A DNA stretch of 64,000 bases from Methylorubrum populi (GTDB lineage: Bacteria; Pseudomonadota; Alphaproteobacteria; Rhizobiales; Beijerinckiaceae): the NCBI RefSeq assembly GCF_002355515.1, contig NZ_AP014809.1, positions 2,690,501 through 2,754,500 on the forward strand, written 5' to 3'. Under the pieces are notes generated by a model. The model ran no database searches. It was not told the origin of the DNA and saw nothing but the letters and a program-made list of their open reading frames with translations. The position numbers were made by a program, and so were the translations under genes. Positions 42,178 to 57,100 of the stretch are shown piece by piece (within the stretch, counting starts at the first letter, position 1; the number at the start of each line of letters is the position of its first letter).

Positions 42178-45100
42178 GACACGAGCAATCTCAGTGCGAA
42201 CAAGCTGGCGCCGATCGCCGAGACCGGCCGCAACCTCGTCGTGTTCCAGTCGGCCAAGGACGCCGGGAATCCGTTCAACCTCGTCACCCAGCTCCTGATC
42301 CAGAAGCGCAAGGCCGTGGTGCTGGAAACCGCGGGCGCGCTCAACGTGAGTGCGGGCGGTCAGATCTTCGTCACCACACCGTCCTCGGTGACGGTGGGCC
42401 TCGTCACCTCGACGACGGGCAAGGAAATCCGCCTGAAGGCTGATAGCGGCCTCGTCAACGGGCGCGGTGCGACCGACACGAATGTCCGCGGCGGCGATAC
42501 GATCCTCGAAGGCGGCACCGGCGCCGTCGGCAGCGCCCAGAAGGCGATCGGCGTCGACCTGACGGGCACCCTCGCGGTCCGCAGCGCGGAGAACATCTAC
42601 GTCACCGCCCGTGCGGGCGATCTGAAGCTGGAATCCGCCTTCTCGGAAAAGGATATCTTCTTCACCGCCGTCAGCGGCAGCATCCTCGACGGCGTCGGGA
42701 ACAACAACACCAAGATCTCGGCACGCAACCTCACCCTCAAGGCGGCGGGCGCGATCGGCAAGGCCGGCCCGAACGCCGCGACCCCCGATGTCGGCGCCGA
42801 CGCCATCGAGGTGAAGCTCACCGGAACCGTGCGGGCGAGCGCCACGGGAGCCATCGTTCTGACCGAGACGGCGACCGACCTGCGGGTGGTCGCGATCACC
42901 ACGACCGGTGACGTGGTCCTGAGCGCGCAGGCCTCGATCCTCGACGGCGGCGACCTGACGAATCCGCGCGACATCGACTCGGCGCCCGATACTGCCGGCA
43001 GCGGCCGGGCCAATGTCACCGGCCGCTCGATCGTTCTGAGGGCGCTCGACGGCATCGGCGCGGGAAGCGACGCGCTCGAGTTCGACAGCAATGTCGGCGA
43101 CACGACGACCGGCCGGGTCACGCTCTCGGCCGTGCGCGGCAATATCGACGTCGTCGAGACCACCGGCGACGTCTACCTCGCCAGCATCGCGGCGGCCGAC
43201 AACCGCGTCGCCATCCTGACGGCCACGGCCGGCAGCATCCTGAACGCGTCGACCGACTACAACGACAGCAACGGCGGCAGCTCGAACCTCATCTCCGGCC
43301 AGGCCAAGCTGATCGCCTCGGGCAGCATCGGCACGGCGACGAAGCGCATCATCGCCAAGCTGAGGACCGCGACCGGCGACACCTATGGCGGCATCGAGGC
43401 CTCGGCCGGCGGCGACGTCTGGCTCTGGAACGTCGGCGGCCTGCGCGTGGGCGGCGTGACGGAGAAGGCCAAGACCGGAATCCAGGCCGGCGGCACGATC
43501 AACGTGCGCACGTCGAGCCCCATGACGATCACCACGGACGTGATCTCGAAGAAGTCCATCAACGTGTTCTCGGGCGAGGACACCAGCCGGGGCGACGACC
43601 TTCTGCTCGTGAAATCCGGCGTCACGATCTTCTCGACCGAAGGCTCTGTGACGCTCGCCGCCGGCGACAACCTCACCGTCGAGGCGGGGGCGGTCGTGAA
43701 GGCCAAGGGCGACATCGTCCTGAACGCCGACTTCAAGGTGGTGAAGGATCAGAACGGCAACGACACCGTCGTGCCGTCCAACGAGGCCGCCGCCGCCATC
43801 GATCTGCAGGGCATCTTCGTCGGCCGCACGATCACGATCCAGGGCAGCAGCCTGGGCGGCACCTACCGGCTCGACGGCAGCTTCCTGACCGGTGATCGCA
43901 CCATCACGGTCAGCGGAAGCAACGCGAATAATCCCGACGAGGTGATCACGCTCGGCCGGATCTCGGAAGGCGGGCTCGTGCGCGGCGGCTCCATCAGCCT
44001 GATCGCGGGGAACGGCGACAACACGGTCACGCTCGCGAACACGACCACCGTGTCGACGGGCGCGATGAGCATCACCGGCGGCGCGGGCCAGGATGCCGTG
44101 TCGCTCGGTGGCGGCTACACACTCGACTCGCTGACGATCAATCTCGCGGGCGGCAGCAACAGCCTGACGTCGGCGGGCGCCTACACGATGGCCGGTGCGC
44201 TCGCGATCCGCACCGGCACGGGTCGCGACATCATCGACCTTCAGGGCAACTACACCGCCGGCTCGATGGAGATCGATGCGGGCGACGGCCAGAACGACCT
44301 GACCCTGACGGGCACCTACCGGATCACGAACGCCTTCGCGATCCGCGCCGGGTCGGGCAGCGATACCCTTTTGGATTCGCGCGTCGTCGGCGGCGCGACG
44401 AGCCGGGCCGACGTTGCGGCCGGCTCGCTCTCGATCAATCTGGGTGACGGCTCCAATACGCTGCGGCTCTCGGGCGGTTACGCGATCCCGGCCGGCGCGG
44501 TCACGATCACGACCGGCTCGGGCGACGACATCATCGACCTTCAGGGCAGCTACACCGCCGGCTCGATGGCGATCGATGCGGGCGACGGCCAGAACGACCT
44601 GACCCTGACCGGCGTCTACCGGGTCACGGACGCCTTCACGATCCGCGCCGGGTCGGGCAGCGATACTCTGCTGGATTCGCGCGTCGCCGGCGGGGCGACG
44701 AGCCGGGCCGACGTCGCGGCTGGCTCGCTCTCGATCAATCTGGGTGGCGGCAACAACACCCTGCGGCTCTCGGGCGGTTACGCGATCCCGGCCGGCGCGG
44801 TCACGATCACGACCGGCTCGGGCGACGACATCATCGATCTGCAGGGCAGCTACACAGCGAAGTCGCTGAGTGTCAGCGCCGGCGCGGGTACCAACGGACT
44901 GACCCTGACGGGCACCTACCGGGTCGTCGAAGACGTCACGATCACGACGGCGGGCGGCACCGACACGCTGTCGGATCTGCGCGTCGTGAACGGCACGGTC
45001 GAGAGGGCCGACCTCGAGGCGCGATCGCTCGCGATCCAGCTCGGCGACGGCGCCAACACGGCCACGCTCGTCGGCAAGTACGCGATCCGGGACGGCTTCT

Positions 45101-48100
45101 CCCTGACCGGCGGGACCGGCCGCGACATCCTGACCGACTACCGCGTCGCGGGTCTCGTGGTCACGAACGCCATCGCGCTCTCGGCGGGCTCGATCACGCT
45201 CGCGCTCGGGGGCGGCGACAACCAAGTCGAACTCGCCGGCAGCCACGAGGCGAGGACGGGTGACTTCACGCTGACCACGGCCGCCGGCGTCGATACCGTC
45301 GTCGATGCGGCCTTCGTCAACGGCGCCAGCGTCCAGAGCGCGACGATCAAGGGCGCCAATGTTGTCATTGATCTCGGCGCGGGCGACAACGCGCTGACGC
45401 TGCTCGGCACCACCGTCGCCACCTCGACGCTGGCGCTGACCAGCCTCGGCGGCAGCGACAAATTCGCTCTGCGCGGCCGCGTCCGCGCGGCGGCGACGAC
45501 GATCCGGCTCGGCGCCGGCGACGACAGGCTCGACATCGCCGTCAGCGAGATCTCCGGCAACACCCGGGTCTTCGGTGAGGACGGCGCGGACGCGATCAAC
45601 GTCGATCGCCTGCCCTCGCTCACCAGCAAGACCGGCCTGCGCACCGACACCCTCGACATCGACGGCGGGCAGGACACGGACACCATCCGCATTCAGGCGA
45701 ACGGCGCGTCGTCCTACCGCATCAACGTCACGGATTCCGGCAATCCGGACCGCGGTGTCGACACCCTGACGATCCTCGGCACGGACGAGGCGGACCAGTT
45801 CCTGCTGCGCCGCAACTTCGTGGCGCTCGTCCATCCGAACGCCGACGGCACCTATCCGGCGGATGCGGTCGTCGAGCGGATCAACTACGACATGAGCGTC
45901 AATGGCCGCGTCATCGTCGAGGGCGGCAAGGGCAACGACCGCTTCGCGCTCGACGACAGCTCGGCGCTAATGACCATCGACGGCGGCGAGGGCAACGACT
46001 TCTTCCAGGTCGGCCAGGTCTTCGCGAGCCTGCGCGACACGGCCAACGGCCTGCTCGCCGAGGACGTCTTCGACACCACGCAGCTGTCGTTCGGCGGCTA
46101 TCTCTCCCGTGGCATCTCGATCCCGGCCGTCATCTATGGCGGTACCGGCGACGACATGTTCCAGGTCTACTCGAACAAGGCGGATCTGCGCCTCGAAGGC
46201 GAGGACGGCGACGACACCTTCATCGTGCGCGCTTTCGCCCTCTCAGGGTCCAATCCGCAGGACAACAAGATCAAGCTCAATGCCGGCGCCGGCAACGACC
46301 GGATCGAGTACAACATCAACGCGCCGCTCGACATCGACGGCGGCACCGGCTTCAATAAGATCGTCGCCCTCGGCACCGAGTTCGCCGATACCTTCGTCGT
46401 GACCAGCGACGGCATCTTCGGTGCCGGCCTGTCTATCCGCTTCACCAACATCCAGGCGGTCGAGGTCGACGGCCTGGAGGGCGACGACACGTTCTACGTG
46501 CTCTCCACGCCGCCCGGCGTCGTCACCACCCTGATCGGCGGGTCGGGTAGCGACACCTTCAACGTGGCCGGCGACGTCAGCGGAGAGGTCGTGGCCCGCG
46601 ATGCCAAGGGCAATTCGGCGGTCATCAACCACACGGCCGCGAGCACCGACAAGCGCTACGACGGCCTGTTCGTGCCGGGCATCAACGCTTCCGTCGCGAC
46701 GGCCGATCGCGGCAGCGTCAGCGACCAGGGCGGTCTGACGCTTCGCGAGGATTCGGGAATCACGGCGCTGGGCGTCGAGGGCAGCAGCGTCGGCTCCTAC
46801 AAGATCGCTCCGCCCGCCCCGACCCAGACCTCGCTCGGCAGTGCCGACTGGGCAGTCGTCACCGTCTCCGCGGCGCAGGCCTCCGCCCAGTTGCGGGCGC
46901 TGGCCGGCAATGCGGGCACGATCGAGGTCTCGATCGATGGGAACGCCTGGGCGGATGCCCTGACGCTCCGCTTCACCACGGTCCTCAGGAACGGTGTCTA
47001 CGTCTGGACGCCCGAGCAGACGGTCTTCGTCCGCGCCAAGTCGGATACGGCCGCCGAGGGCGAGCAGAGCGTGGCCATCGGCCACTCGGTCGTCAGCTCC
47101 AACGCGGAGGTGAGCAGCACCTACCTGCGCACGACGCTGGTCAAGGTCATCGACAACGACAAGCCGGGCCTGATCATCGTCGAGAGCGGCGGCAGCACCT
47201 CGATCATCGAGATGACCCGCGGCCGGGCTGCCCAGGCGCAGAACCAGGACGGCTACACCGTCGTCCTCAACAATCCTCCGCTGCCGAACGAGACTGTCAC
47301 CGTCACCCTGAGCGTGCCGCGGGATCGTCTCTCCCAGCTCGTCTTCACCGATGCCGACGGCAATGTCCTGCCGACCGACGCGGACGGCTTCGCCGTTCTC
47401 ACCTTCAATGCCGGCAACTGGAACCGGCCGCAGACCGTGCGCGTCTCCTCGCCGGCCGACGACACGCCCGAGAACCGCTACGTCGCCGAGATCACCCACA
47501 TCGTGAGGAGCACCGTCGCCGGCGCGAGCGGCGAGGGCTTCTTCAAGGCGGCGCTCGTCGGCGAGCCCGTGGTGCGCGTCCAAGTGACGGACGGCAACAC
47601 GGCGGGCGTCGTGGTCACGCCGGCCGAGGGCGGTGTCGTCGTGACGCCGGGGCAGCCCTCCTACTACGACGTGGTCCTGACGACCGCGCCGCGCGGATCG
47701 GTGACGATTACCCTGGCAGGCGATGGCCTGACCATCACGGACAGCGCCGATCCGCGCTTCACGCGGGCGACCGCGACGAAGCCGGCCACGATCACCTTCG
47801 ACGCCTCGAACTTCGATCAGGCCGTGCGGGTGAAGGTTCTGAGCAATCCCGACGCCACGAAGGTGACCTCGGACCTCAAGACCTTCTCGCGCCAGACGCA
47901 CGAACTCAGCCGCATCGAGGGACCGCTGGTGCTGATCGGCGGCGCCGGTCCCGACAGCCGCTCGCTGACCCCGGCGATCGTCCTGCCCGGCGAGACCAAC
48001 CGCCCGGTCACGCGCGACGTCACGGTCGATCCGACCCGGAGGGACTTCGACAAGGTCTCGCTCTTCAACGACTCCACCACGGCGGGCGTGGACGGCGTGG

Positions 48101-51100
48101 TGGACGCCGACCACATCTCCGGCTTCGGAATGTCGCGCAACGACGTCAACACGGCCTCGAGCGGCAGCTCGACCAACGTGACCTTCAAGGGCGGCGTCAC
48201 CTACCGCGACATGTCCTCGGTCGAGCTGCTGCTCGGCTCGGGCGCCGACCGGGTGACGGTGAAGGGGACGGCGCTCGACACCCTGACGACGATCCATGGC
48301 GGCGGCGGCGCCGACACGATCACCGTCGAGGCGTCGCAGGGCACGCTCGCCCTGTTCGGCGACACCAGCGCCGACCGCAGCCGCTACAGCGCCTCGGACA
48401 GCGTCAGGACCGGCGGTGCCATCGCCTTCCGCGACGAGGGGACGGTCGATGTCGACGCCTCCATCGTCAGCCTCAACGACAGCATCGACGCATCCGGCGC
48501 GACCGGCCTCGTCATCATCGACGGTGGTGCGGGCAACGACTCCATCAAGGGCGGCAAGGGCCGCAACATCATTGCCGGCGGCACCGGCAACGACACGATC
48601 GAGGGCGGCGCCGGCGCCGACATCATCCTCGGCGATTCGAGCCTCAACCTCGACGACGTGAAGCGCATCGTCACCATCGCCGACCCGTTCATCGATCAGC
48701 CCCGGGCCGCCGGCACCGACACGATCGACGCCAAGGGCGGCGACAACGTCATCCTCGGCGATCACGGCCAGGTCTATCAGGACGGCTCGGCGACCGCCGG
48801 CATCGCGCTGACCGGCAACCACGTCGTCACCCGGGTGGTCTCGACCTATCCCGGCATCGGCGGCGGCGACGCGATTACCGCGGCCGCCGGCAACAACGTG
48901 ATCATCGGCGGCTTCGGCGCCGACACGATCACGGTCGGCGCGGGCAACCACGTCATCCTCGGCGACAACGGCGAGGCGATCTTCGCGGGCGGCGTGCTGT
49001 CGAGCCTGCGCAGCCTCGACGGCGCGATCGGCGGTGACGACACGATCACGGCGGCCGACGGCGACACCACGATCATCGGCGGTGCGGGCAAGGACGGCAT
49101 CACCGTCGGCGCCGGCACGCACGTGATCCTGGGCGATACCGGCGAGGCCCGCTTCGCGGCGGGGACCCGCGTCATCGGCGGCGTGACCGTTCCGGTCCCG
49201 GTCCTTGTCTCGATCAAGACCGCGGACGACGAGGCGGCGATCGGCGGCGCCGACAGCATCGTCACCGGGGACGGGAACGTCACCGTCATCGGCGGTGCGG
49301 GTGCCGACCGGATCACCCTGGGCAAGGGCATGCAGGTCGTGCTCGGCGACAGCGGCGCGGCCACGTTCGCGAACGGCAGGATCCAGGACATCACCGCGAC
49401 GGCGACCGAGATCGGCGGCAACGACACGATCAAGGCGGCTGACGGCGACACGACCATCCTCGGCGGGGCCGGTGCGGACGGGATCGAGGTCGGCGCGGGC
49501 AACCATGTGATCCTCGGCGACAGCGGCAAGGCGGTCTTCACCGCCGGCAAGCTCGTCTCGGTCGAGAGCATCGATCCGGGTGTCGGCGGCGGCGACGTCA
49601 TCGTGGCCAAGGACGGCAGCGCGACCGTCATCGGCGGCGCGGGCGCCGACCGGATCACGCTGGGCAAGGGCCGCCAAGTCGTGCTCGGCGACAGCGGTGC
49701 GGCCACCTTCACCGACGGCCTCATCGAGACCGTGACCTCGCTCGCGACCGAGATCGGCGGCAACGACACGATCGAGGCGACCGAGGGCGACACCACCATC
49801 CTCGGCGGCGCGGGCGCGGACACGATCAAGGTCGGCGCGGGCAACCACGTCATCCTGGGCGACAGCGGCAAGGCGGTGTTCCGCAACGGCCGGGCCCAGC
49901 GCATCGAGTCGATCACGCCGGAGATCGGCGGCGCCGACATCATCACGGCCGAGGACGGCGCCTCCCGGATCATCGGCGGCGCGGGCGCGGACACCATCAC
50001 CACCGGTACCGGCGATCACGTCATCCTCGGTGACAGCGGCGAGGCCGATTTCACCGTCACGGTCACGGGAGCGGTCACGACCAGCGTGCTGGCGCGGATC
50101 GCCACCACGGCACCCGCGATCGGCGGCGGTGACACGATCACCTTCGGCGCGGGCAACAACGTCGTCCTCGGCGGCGCCGGCGGCGACACCATCAAGGGCG
50201 GTGATCGGGGTGCGGTCATCCTGGGTGACAACGGCATCGTCACCTTCGATGCCAACGGCCTGATCCGCCGCGCGCTCTCCCTCGACACCGCGATCGGCGG
50301 CGACGACAGCATCACGGTCGGAAACGGCAACAACGTCGTGCTCGGCGGAACGGGTCGCGACGCGATCACCATCGGCGACGGCAACAACGTCGTGCTCGGC
50401 GACAGTGGCCAAGCCGATTTCGAGGCCGGCATTCTCGTCGAGATCGCGAGCATCAGCCCGGCGGTCGGCGACAAGGATACGATCGCTGTCGGCAGCGGCC
50501 GCAACACCGTCATCGGCGGTGCCGGCGGCGACAGCATCACGGCCGGCCTGCGGAACGGCGCGACGATCGGCACCGGCACCAACGTCATCCTCGGCGATGC
50601 CGGCCATGTCCGGCTTACCGCCGCGGGCCTGCCGATCCTGGCCGAGACGACCTACGACAACGTGGGCGGCGACGACACGATCACCGTCGGCGACGGCGTG
50701 GCCGTGATCCTCGGCGGCTCGGGCGGCGACATCATCGCCGCCGGAAACGGCCGCAGCACGGTGCTGGGCGACAACGGACAGGCGACTTTCGACGCGCAGG
50801 GCCGCGTGCTCCAGGTGGCCACCACCGCCGCCACGGCGGGCGCTGGCGACGAGATCACCCTCGGCGATGGCGGCAGCGTCGTCATCGGCGGTGTCGGCGC
50901 GGACAAGATCCGGACCGGTTCCGGCGCGGACGTGATCCTGGGCGACAACGGCAGCGCCGTGTTCGCGGACGGGGTCCTGGTCTCGATCGAGACCATGGAA
51001 TCCACCTTCGGCGGCGGCGATGTCATCGTTGCGGGCGAGGGCGACAACGTGGTGTTCGGCGGCGTCGGCGCCGACGACGTCACCACGGGCGCCGGTCTCG

Positions 51101-54100
51101 ACATCATCCTCGGCGATGACGGCGCGGCGACCTTCGCCCAGGGCAAGCTGGTGCGCGTCTCGACCAAGAACGAGAGCGTGGCGGGCGACGACACGATCCG
51201 CGCGGGAGACGGCGACAACGTCGTGCTCGGTGGCTCGGGCAGCGACACCATCACCACGGGTGCGGGCGCCGATCTCGTGTTCGGCGACAACGGGGCCGTC
51301 GACTTCGTGGACGGCATCCGTCGCGACGCGCTCAGCGAGCGCGCCGGTGGCGGCGGCCGCGACACGATCGTCACGGGGGCGGGAGCCGACCTCGTCATCG
51401 GCGGCCTGGGCAGCGACACCATCGATGCCGGCAAGGACGACACCGACGCCGACATCGTCTTCGGCGACAACGGCCACATCACCTTCGATGCCCTCGGTCG
51501 CGTCTCGCTCGCCGAGACCCTCGACCCGACCCTCGGCGGCGACGACGAGATCCTGGCGGGCGCGGGTGCCAACCTGATCCTCGGTGGCGCAGGCTCGGAC
51601 ACGATCACCACGGGAGCCGGCGCGGACATCGTGCTGGGTGACAACGGCAGCGTGGCCTTCGCGGGCGGAATCCGTCTGGAGGCCAGGAGCGACCTCTCGG
51701 GCGGGGCGAGCGACACGATCCGGACGGGCGCCGGCGCGGACCTCGTGATCGGCGGTCTCGGCGGCGACGTGATCGATGCCGGCAAGGACGATGCCGCCGA
51801 CGACATCGTCTTCGGCGACAACGGCCACGTCACCTTCGACGAACTCGGCCGCGTCACCCGCGCAGAGTCGACCGATCCGACCAGCGGCGGCGACGACAGC
51901 ATCGATGTCGGCTCCGGCAACAATATCGTCATCGGCGGCGCGGGCTCCGACATCATCACCACGGGAGCCGGTGCCGACGTCGTCCTGGGCGACAACGGCT
52001 TCGTGACCTTGGCAGGCGGAATCCGCCTCGAGGTGACGAGCGGCCGTGAAGGCGGAGCGGCCGATACCATCATCACCGGAGCCGGTGCGGACATCGTCCT
52101 CGGCGGCCTGGGGGCCGACACAATCGACGCCGGAAAGAGCGATGCGGATGCCGACATCGTGTTCGGCGACAACGGCCACGTCACCTTCGATGGTCAGGGT
52201 CGGGTCAAGCTCGCCGAGAGCTTGGATCTCGGCCTCGGCGACGACGACACCATCGAGGTTGGCGGAGGCGATAACATCGTCCTCGGCGGCACCGGAGCCG
52301 ACAGGATCACGGCGCTCGGCGGCAACGATGTGGTGCTGGGCGACGACGGACGCGCCACCTTCGAGACCAGCGGGCGCGTCAAGCGGGCCGAGAGCTTCGA
52401 CCTCGGATTCGGCGGCAACGACACGATCGATGTCGGGGCCGGCGACAACGTGGTCATCGCCGGAGCCGGCAGCGACGTGGTGACCGCGCTCGGCGGCAGC
52501 GACGCGGTGATCGGCGATGGCGGCTACGCCGAGTTCGAGGCCGGCCTGCGCGTGGTCCTCGTCTCCGCCGACGCGAGCGGCGCCGGCAACGACCGGATCG
52601 ACGTGGGCAACGGCGACAACGTCGTGCTCGGCGGCTCGGGCAGCGACACCATTACGACCGGCACCGGCGCCGACGTGGTGCTGGGCGACAACGGCACGAT
52701 GCGCTTCGCGGGCGGAATCCGCCTGGAGATCGTGAGCGACCGGATCGGCGGTGCGGCCGACGCGATCGTCACGGGAGCGGGTGCGGATCTCGTGCTCGGG
52801 GGCCTCGGCGGCGACGTGATCGATGCCGGTCAGGCCGACGTCGACGCGGATATCGTGTTCGGTGACAACGGCCATGTGACCTTCGACACCACCGGCGGCG
52901 TGGTCCGCGCCGAGAGCTTCGATTCCGGCTTCGGCGGCAACGACGAGATCAAGGTCGGCGGCGGCGACAACCTCGTCATCGGCGGCACGGGCGCCGACAC
53001 TGTCACGGCGCTGGGCGGTGGCGACATCATCATCGGCGACAACGGCTACGCGGTGTTCGAGGCCGGCGTGCGGATCGAGTTCGCCTCCACCGATACCGGC
53101 GACGGCGGCAACGACCGGATCGAGGCCGGCGACGGCGACAACGTCGTGATCGGCGGCTCGGGCAGCGACACCGTCACGACCGGCGCGGGCGGCGACATCG
53201 TGCTTGGCGACAACGGCCTCGTGGCCTTCGAGCTCGGCATCCGTGCGCGTGTGGTCAGCGACCGCAACGGCGGCGCACGCGACACCATCGCGACGGGTTC
53301 GGGTGCCGACGTGGTGCTCGGCGGCCTGGGCGGCGACACGATCGATGCCGGCCAAGCCGACGCGGATGCCGATGTGGTCTTCGGTGACGACGGCCAGATC
53401 ACCTTCGACGCGCAGGGCCGCGTGAAGCGGGCAGAAACCCTCGATGCCGGCTTCGGGGACGATGACGAGATCAGGGTCGGCGGCGGCGACAACCTCGTCT
53501 TCGGCGGCGTCGGCAGCGATACCATCACGGCGCTAGGTGGCAGCGACGTGATCCTGGGCGACCATGGCACCGCGGTGTTCGAGGCTGGCATGCGGGTCGA
53601 GTTCGCCTCGACCGACACCACCGATGCCGGCAACGACCGGATCGAGGCCGGCGACGGCGACAACATCGTGCTCGGCGGTTCGGGCAGCGACACGGTCGTC
53701 ACGGGAGACGGCGGCGACATCGTCCTCGGCGATAACGGCCTCGTGCGGTTCGAGCTCGGTCTCCGCGCCATCGTCCAGAGCAGCCGTGACGGCGGGGCGC
53801 GCGACGTTCTCAAGACGGGTGCGGGGGCCGACGTCGTCCTCGGCGGTCTGGGCGCCGACACCATCGATGCCGGCCGGGACGATGCCGATGCCGACATCGT
53901 GCTGGGCGACGACGGTCGCCTCACCTTCGATGCTCAAGGCCGCCTGAAGCGCGCCGAGAGCCTCGATCCGGCTTTCGGCGGCGACGACGTCATCGAGGCC
54001 GGCGGCGGCGATAACGTCGTCATCGGCGGCACCGGCACCGACACGATCACTACGCTCGGCGGCAACGACGTGATCCTCGGCGACAACGGCACCGCGCTGT

Positions 54101-57100
54101 TCGAGGCCGGCATGCGCGTCGAGTTCGCCTCGACCGATCCGGATGACGGCGCCCGCGACGTGATCAGGGCCGGCGACGGCGACAACGTGGTCATCGGCTC
54201 CGTCGGCTCAGACGACATCACCACGGGTTCAGGCGCCGATATCGTGCTCGGCGATATGGGGGTCGTGGCCTTCGAGAACGGCCTCGTCCGTGAGGTCTAC
54301 ACCACCGACGAACGCCGCGGCGCGGGCGACATCATCCGGGGCGGCGACGGTGACAACATCGTCCTCGGCGGCGCGGGCCGCGACGAGATCATCACCGGCA
54401 AGGGCGCGGATCTCATTCTGGGCGATTTCGGCGAGGCGAGCTTCACCGGCGGGCGCCTGGTGCGCGTGGCCACGCTCAACCCGAACCGTGGCGACGACGA
54501 CTCGATCGACGCGGGCAACGGCGACAACGTCATCCTCGGCGGCTTCGGCAGCGACACCATCTCCGCCGGCTCCGGCTCGGATGTCGTGCTCGGCGACAAC
54601 GGACTCGCCACCTTCCTCACTGACGGCAAGCGGATCCTCGTCCGCACGACCGATGTGGAGGCCGGCGCGGCCGACACGATCAAGGTGGGCGACGGCGACA
54701 ACCTCGTCCTCGGCGGCACGGATGCCGACCTGATCACCACCGGCAAGGGCGCCGACGTGATCCTCGGCGACTTCGGTGCGGTGACCTACGATGCGGCCGG
54801 TCTGCTCAAGCAGATCCTGTCCACTGACACGGGTTTGGGCGGCGACGACACGATCACGGCCGGTGACGGAAGCGACACCATCCTTGGCGGCTTCGGCTCT
54901 GACGCCATCACCGCCGGTGACGGTGCCAAGACCGTGCTCGGCGACAGCAGCGGGCTCGACTACGCCGCCGGTGTCCTGACCCTGGTCCAGAGCCTGACCC
55001 CAGCCGTCGGCGCGGCCGACACCATCCGCCTCGGCAACGGCCGCAAGCTCGTGCTCGGCGGTGCCGGCAGCGACACGGTCGAGGGCCAGTCGGGCGACGC
55101 CATCGTCCTCGGCGATGCCGGCCTCGTGCGGCTCGTCAACGGCAGCCCGGTTCGGGCCGAGAGCACGGATGTGAACGTCTCGGGCGACGACAGCGTCACC
55201 CTCGGCGCCGGCAACGGCGTGGTGCTTGGCGGCTCGGGCGCGGATCGCCTGACGCTGGGCGCGGGTCGCTCGGTGGTGCTGGGCGACAATGGCAGCGTCG
55301 ATCTCGACGCGCAGGCGCGGCCGGTCGAGATCGCCTCGACCGCGCCGGAGGTCGGCGGCCGCGACGTGATCGTGGTCGGCGATGGCGGCTCGGTGGTGCT
55401 CGGCGGCTTCGGTGCCGACAGCATCACCACGGGCGCGGACTCGGACGTGATCCTCGGCGACAACGGCGCGGTGACGCTCTCGGCCTTCGTCCCGGTCTTC
55501 GTGCGCACCACGAGTGCCGCGGTCGGTGACGCCGACGAGATCCGTGCGGGCGAGGGCGACAACACCGTGCTCGGCGGTGCGGGCGGTGACACGATCGTCA
55601 CCGGCTCGGGCCGTGACACGGTGTTCGGCGATGCCGGTCAGATCCGCTTCGACGCGAAGGGTCTGGTCGAGCGGGCCGAGAGCCTGGATACGGGGATCGG
55701 CGGCGACGACACCATCGAGGCGGGCGCGGGCGACAATCTCGTCGTCGCGGGCGTGGGCGCCGACAAGGTGACGACGCTCGCCGGCGCCGACATCGTGCTG
55801 GGCGACAATGGTGCGGTGGTGTTTGCCGGCGGCGTGCGGGTGAGCGTGGCCACCACGGCTCCGACCGACGGCGGCAAGGACGCGCTCCTCCTCGGCGACG
55901 GCGACAACCTCGTCCTCGGCGGTACGGATGCCGACTTGATCACCACCGGCAAGGGCGCCGACGTGATCCTCGGCGACTTCGGCAGCGTCAGCTATGACGC
56001 GGCCGGTCTGCTCAAGCAGATCCTGTCCACCGACACGGGTCTGGGCGGCGACGACACGATCACGGCCGGTGACGGAAGCGACACCATCCTTAGCGGCTTC
56101 GGCTCTGACGCCATCACCGCCGGTGACGGTGCCAAGACCGTGCTCGGCGATAGCGGCGGGCTCGACTACGCCGCCGGTGTCCTGACTCTGGTGCAGAGCC
56201 TGACCCCGGCCATCGGCGCGGCCGACACCATCCGCCTCGGCAACGGCCGCAAGCTCGTGCTCGGCGGTGCCGGCGGTGACACGGTCGAGGGCCAGTCGGG
56301 CGACGCCATCGTCCTCGGCGATGCCGGCCTCGTGCGGCTCGTCAACGGCAGCCCGGTTCGGGCCGAGAGCACGGATGTGAACGTCTCGGGCGACGACAGC
56401 GTCACCCTCGGCACCGGCAACGGCGTGGTGCTTGGCGGCTCGGGCGCGGATCGCCTGACGCTGGGCGCGGGTCGCTCGGTGGTGCTGGGCGACAATGGCA
56501 GCGTCGATCTCGACGCGCAGGCGCGGCCGGTCGAGATCGCCTCGACCGCGCCGGAGGTCGGCGGCCGCGACGTGATCGTGGTCGGCGACGGCGGCTCGGT
56601 GGTGCTCGGCGGCTTCGGTGCCGACAGCATCACCACGGGCGCGGGCTCGGACGTGATCCTCGGCGACAACGGCGCGGTGACGCTCTCGGCCTTCGTCCCG
56701 GTCTTCGTGCGCACCACGAGTGCCGCGGCCGGTGACGCCGACGAGATCCGTGCGGGCGAGGGTGACAACACCGTGCTCGGCGGTGCGGGCGGCGACACGA
56801 TCGTCACCGGCTCGGGCCGCGACACGGTGTTCGGCGATGCTGGTCAGATCCGCTTCGATGCGAAGGGTCTGGTCGAGCGGGCCGAGAGCCTGGACACGGG
56901 GATCGGCGGCGACGACGCCATCGAGGCGGGCGCGGGCGACAACCTCGTCGTCGCGGGCGTGGGCGCCGACAAGGTGACGACGCTCACCGGGGCCGACATC
57001 GTGCTCGGCGACAATGGTGCGGTGGTGTTTGCCGGCGGCGTGCGGGTGAGCGTGGCCACCACGGCTCCGACCGACGGCGGCAAGGATACGCTGACGCTGG

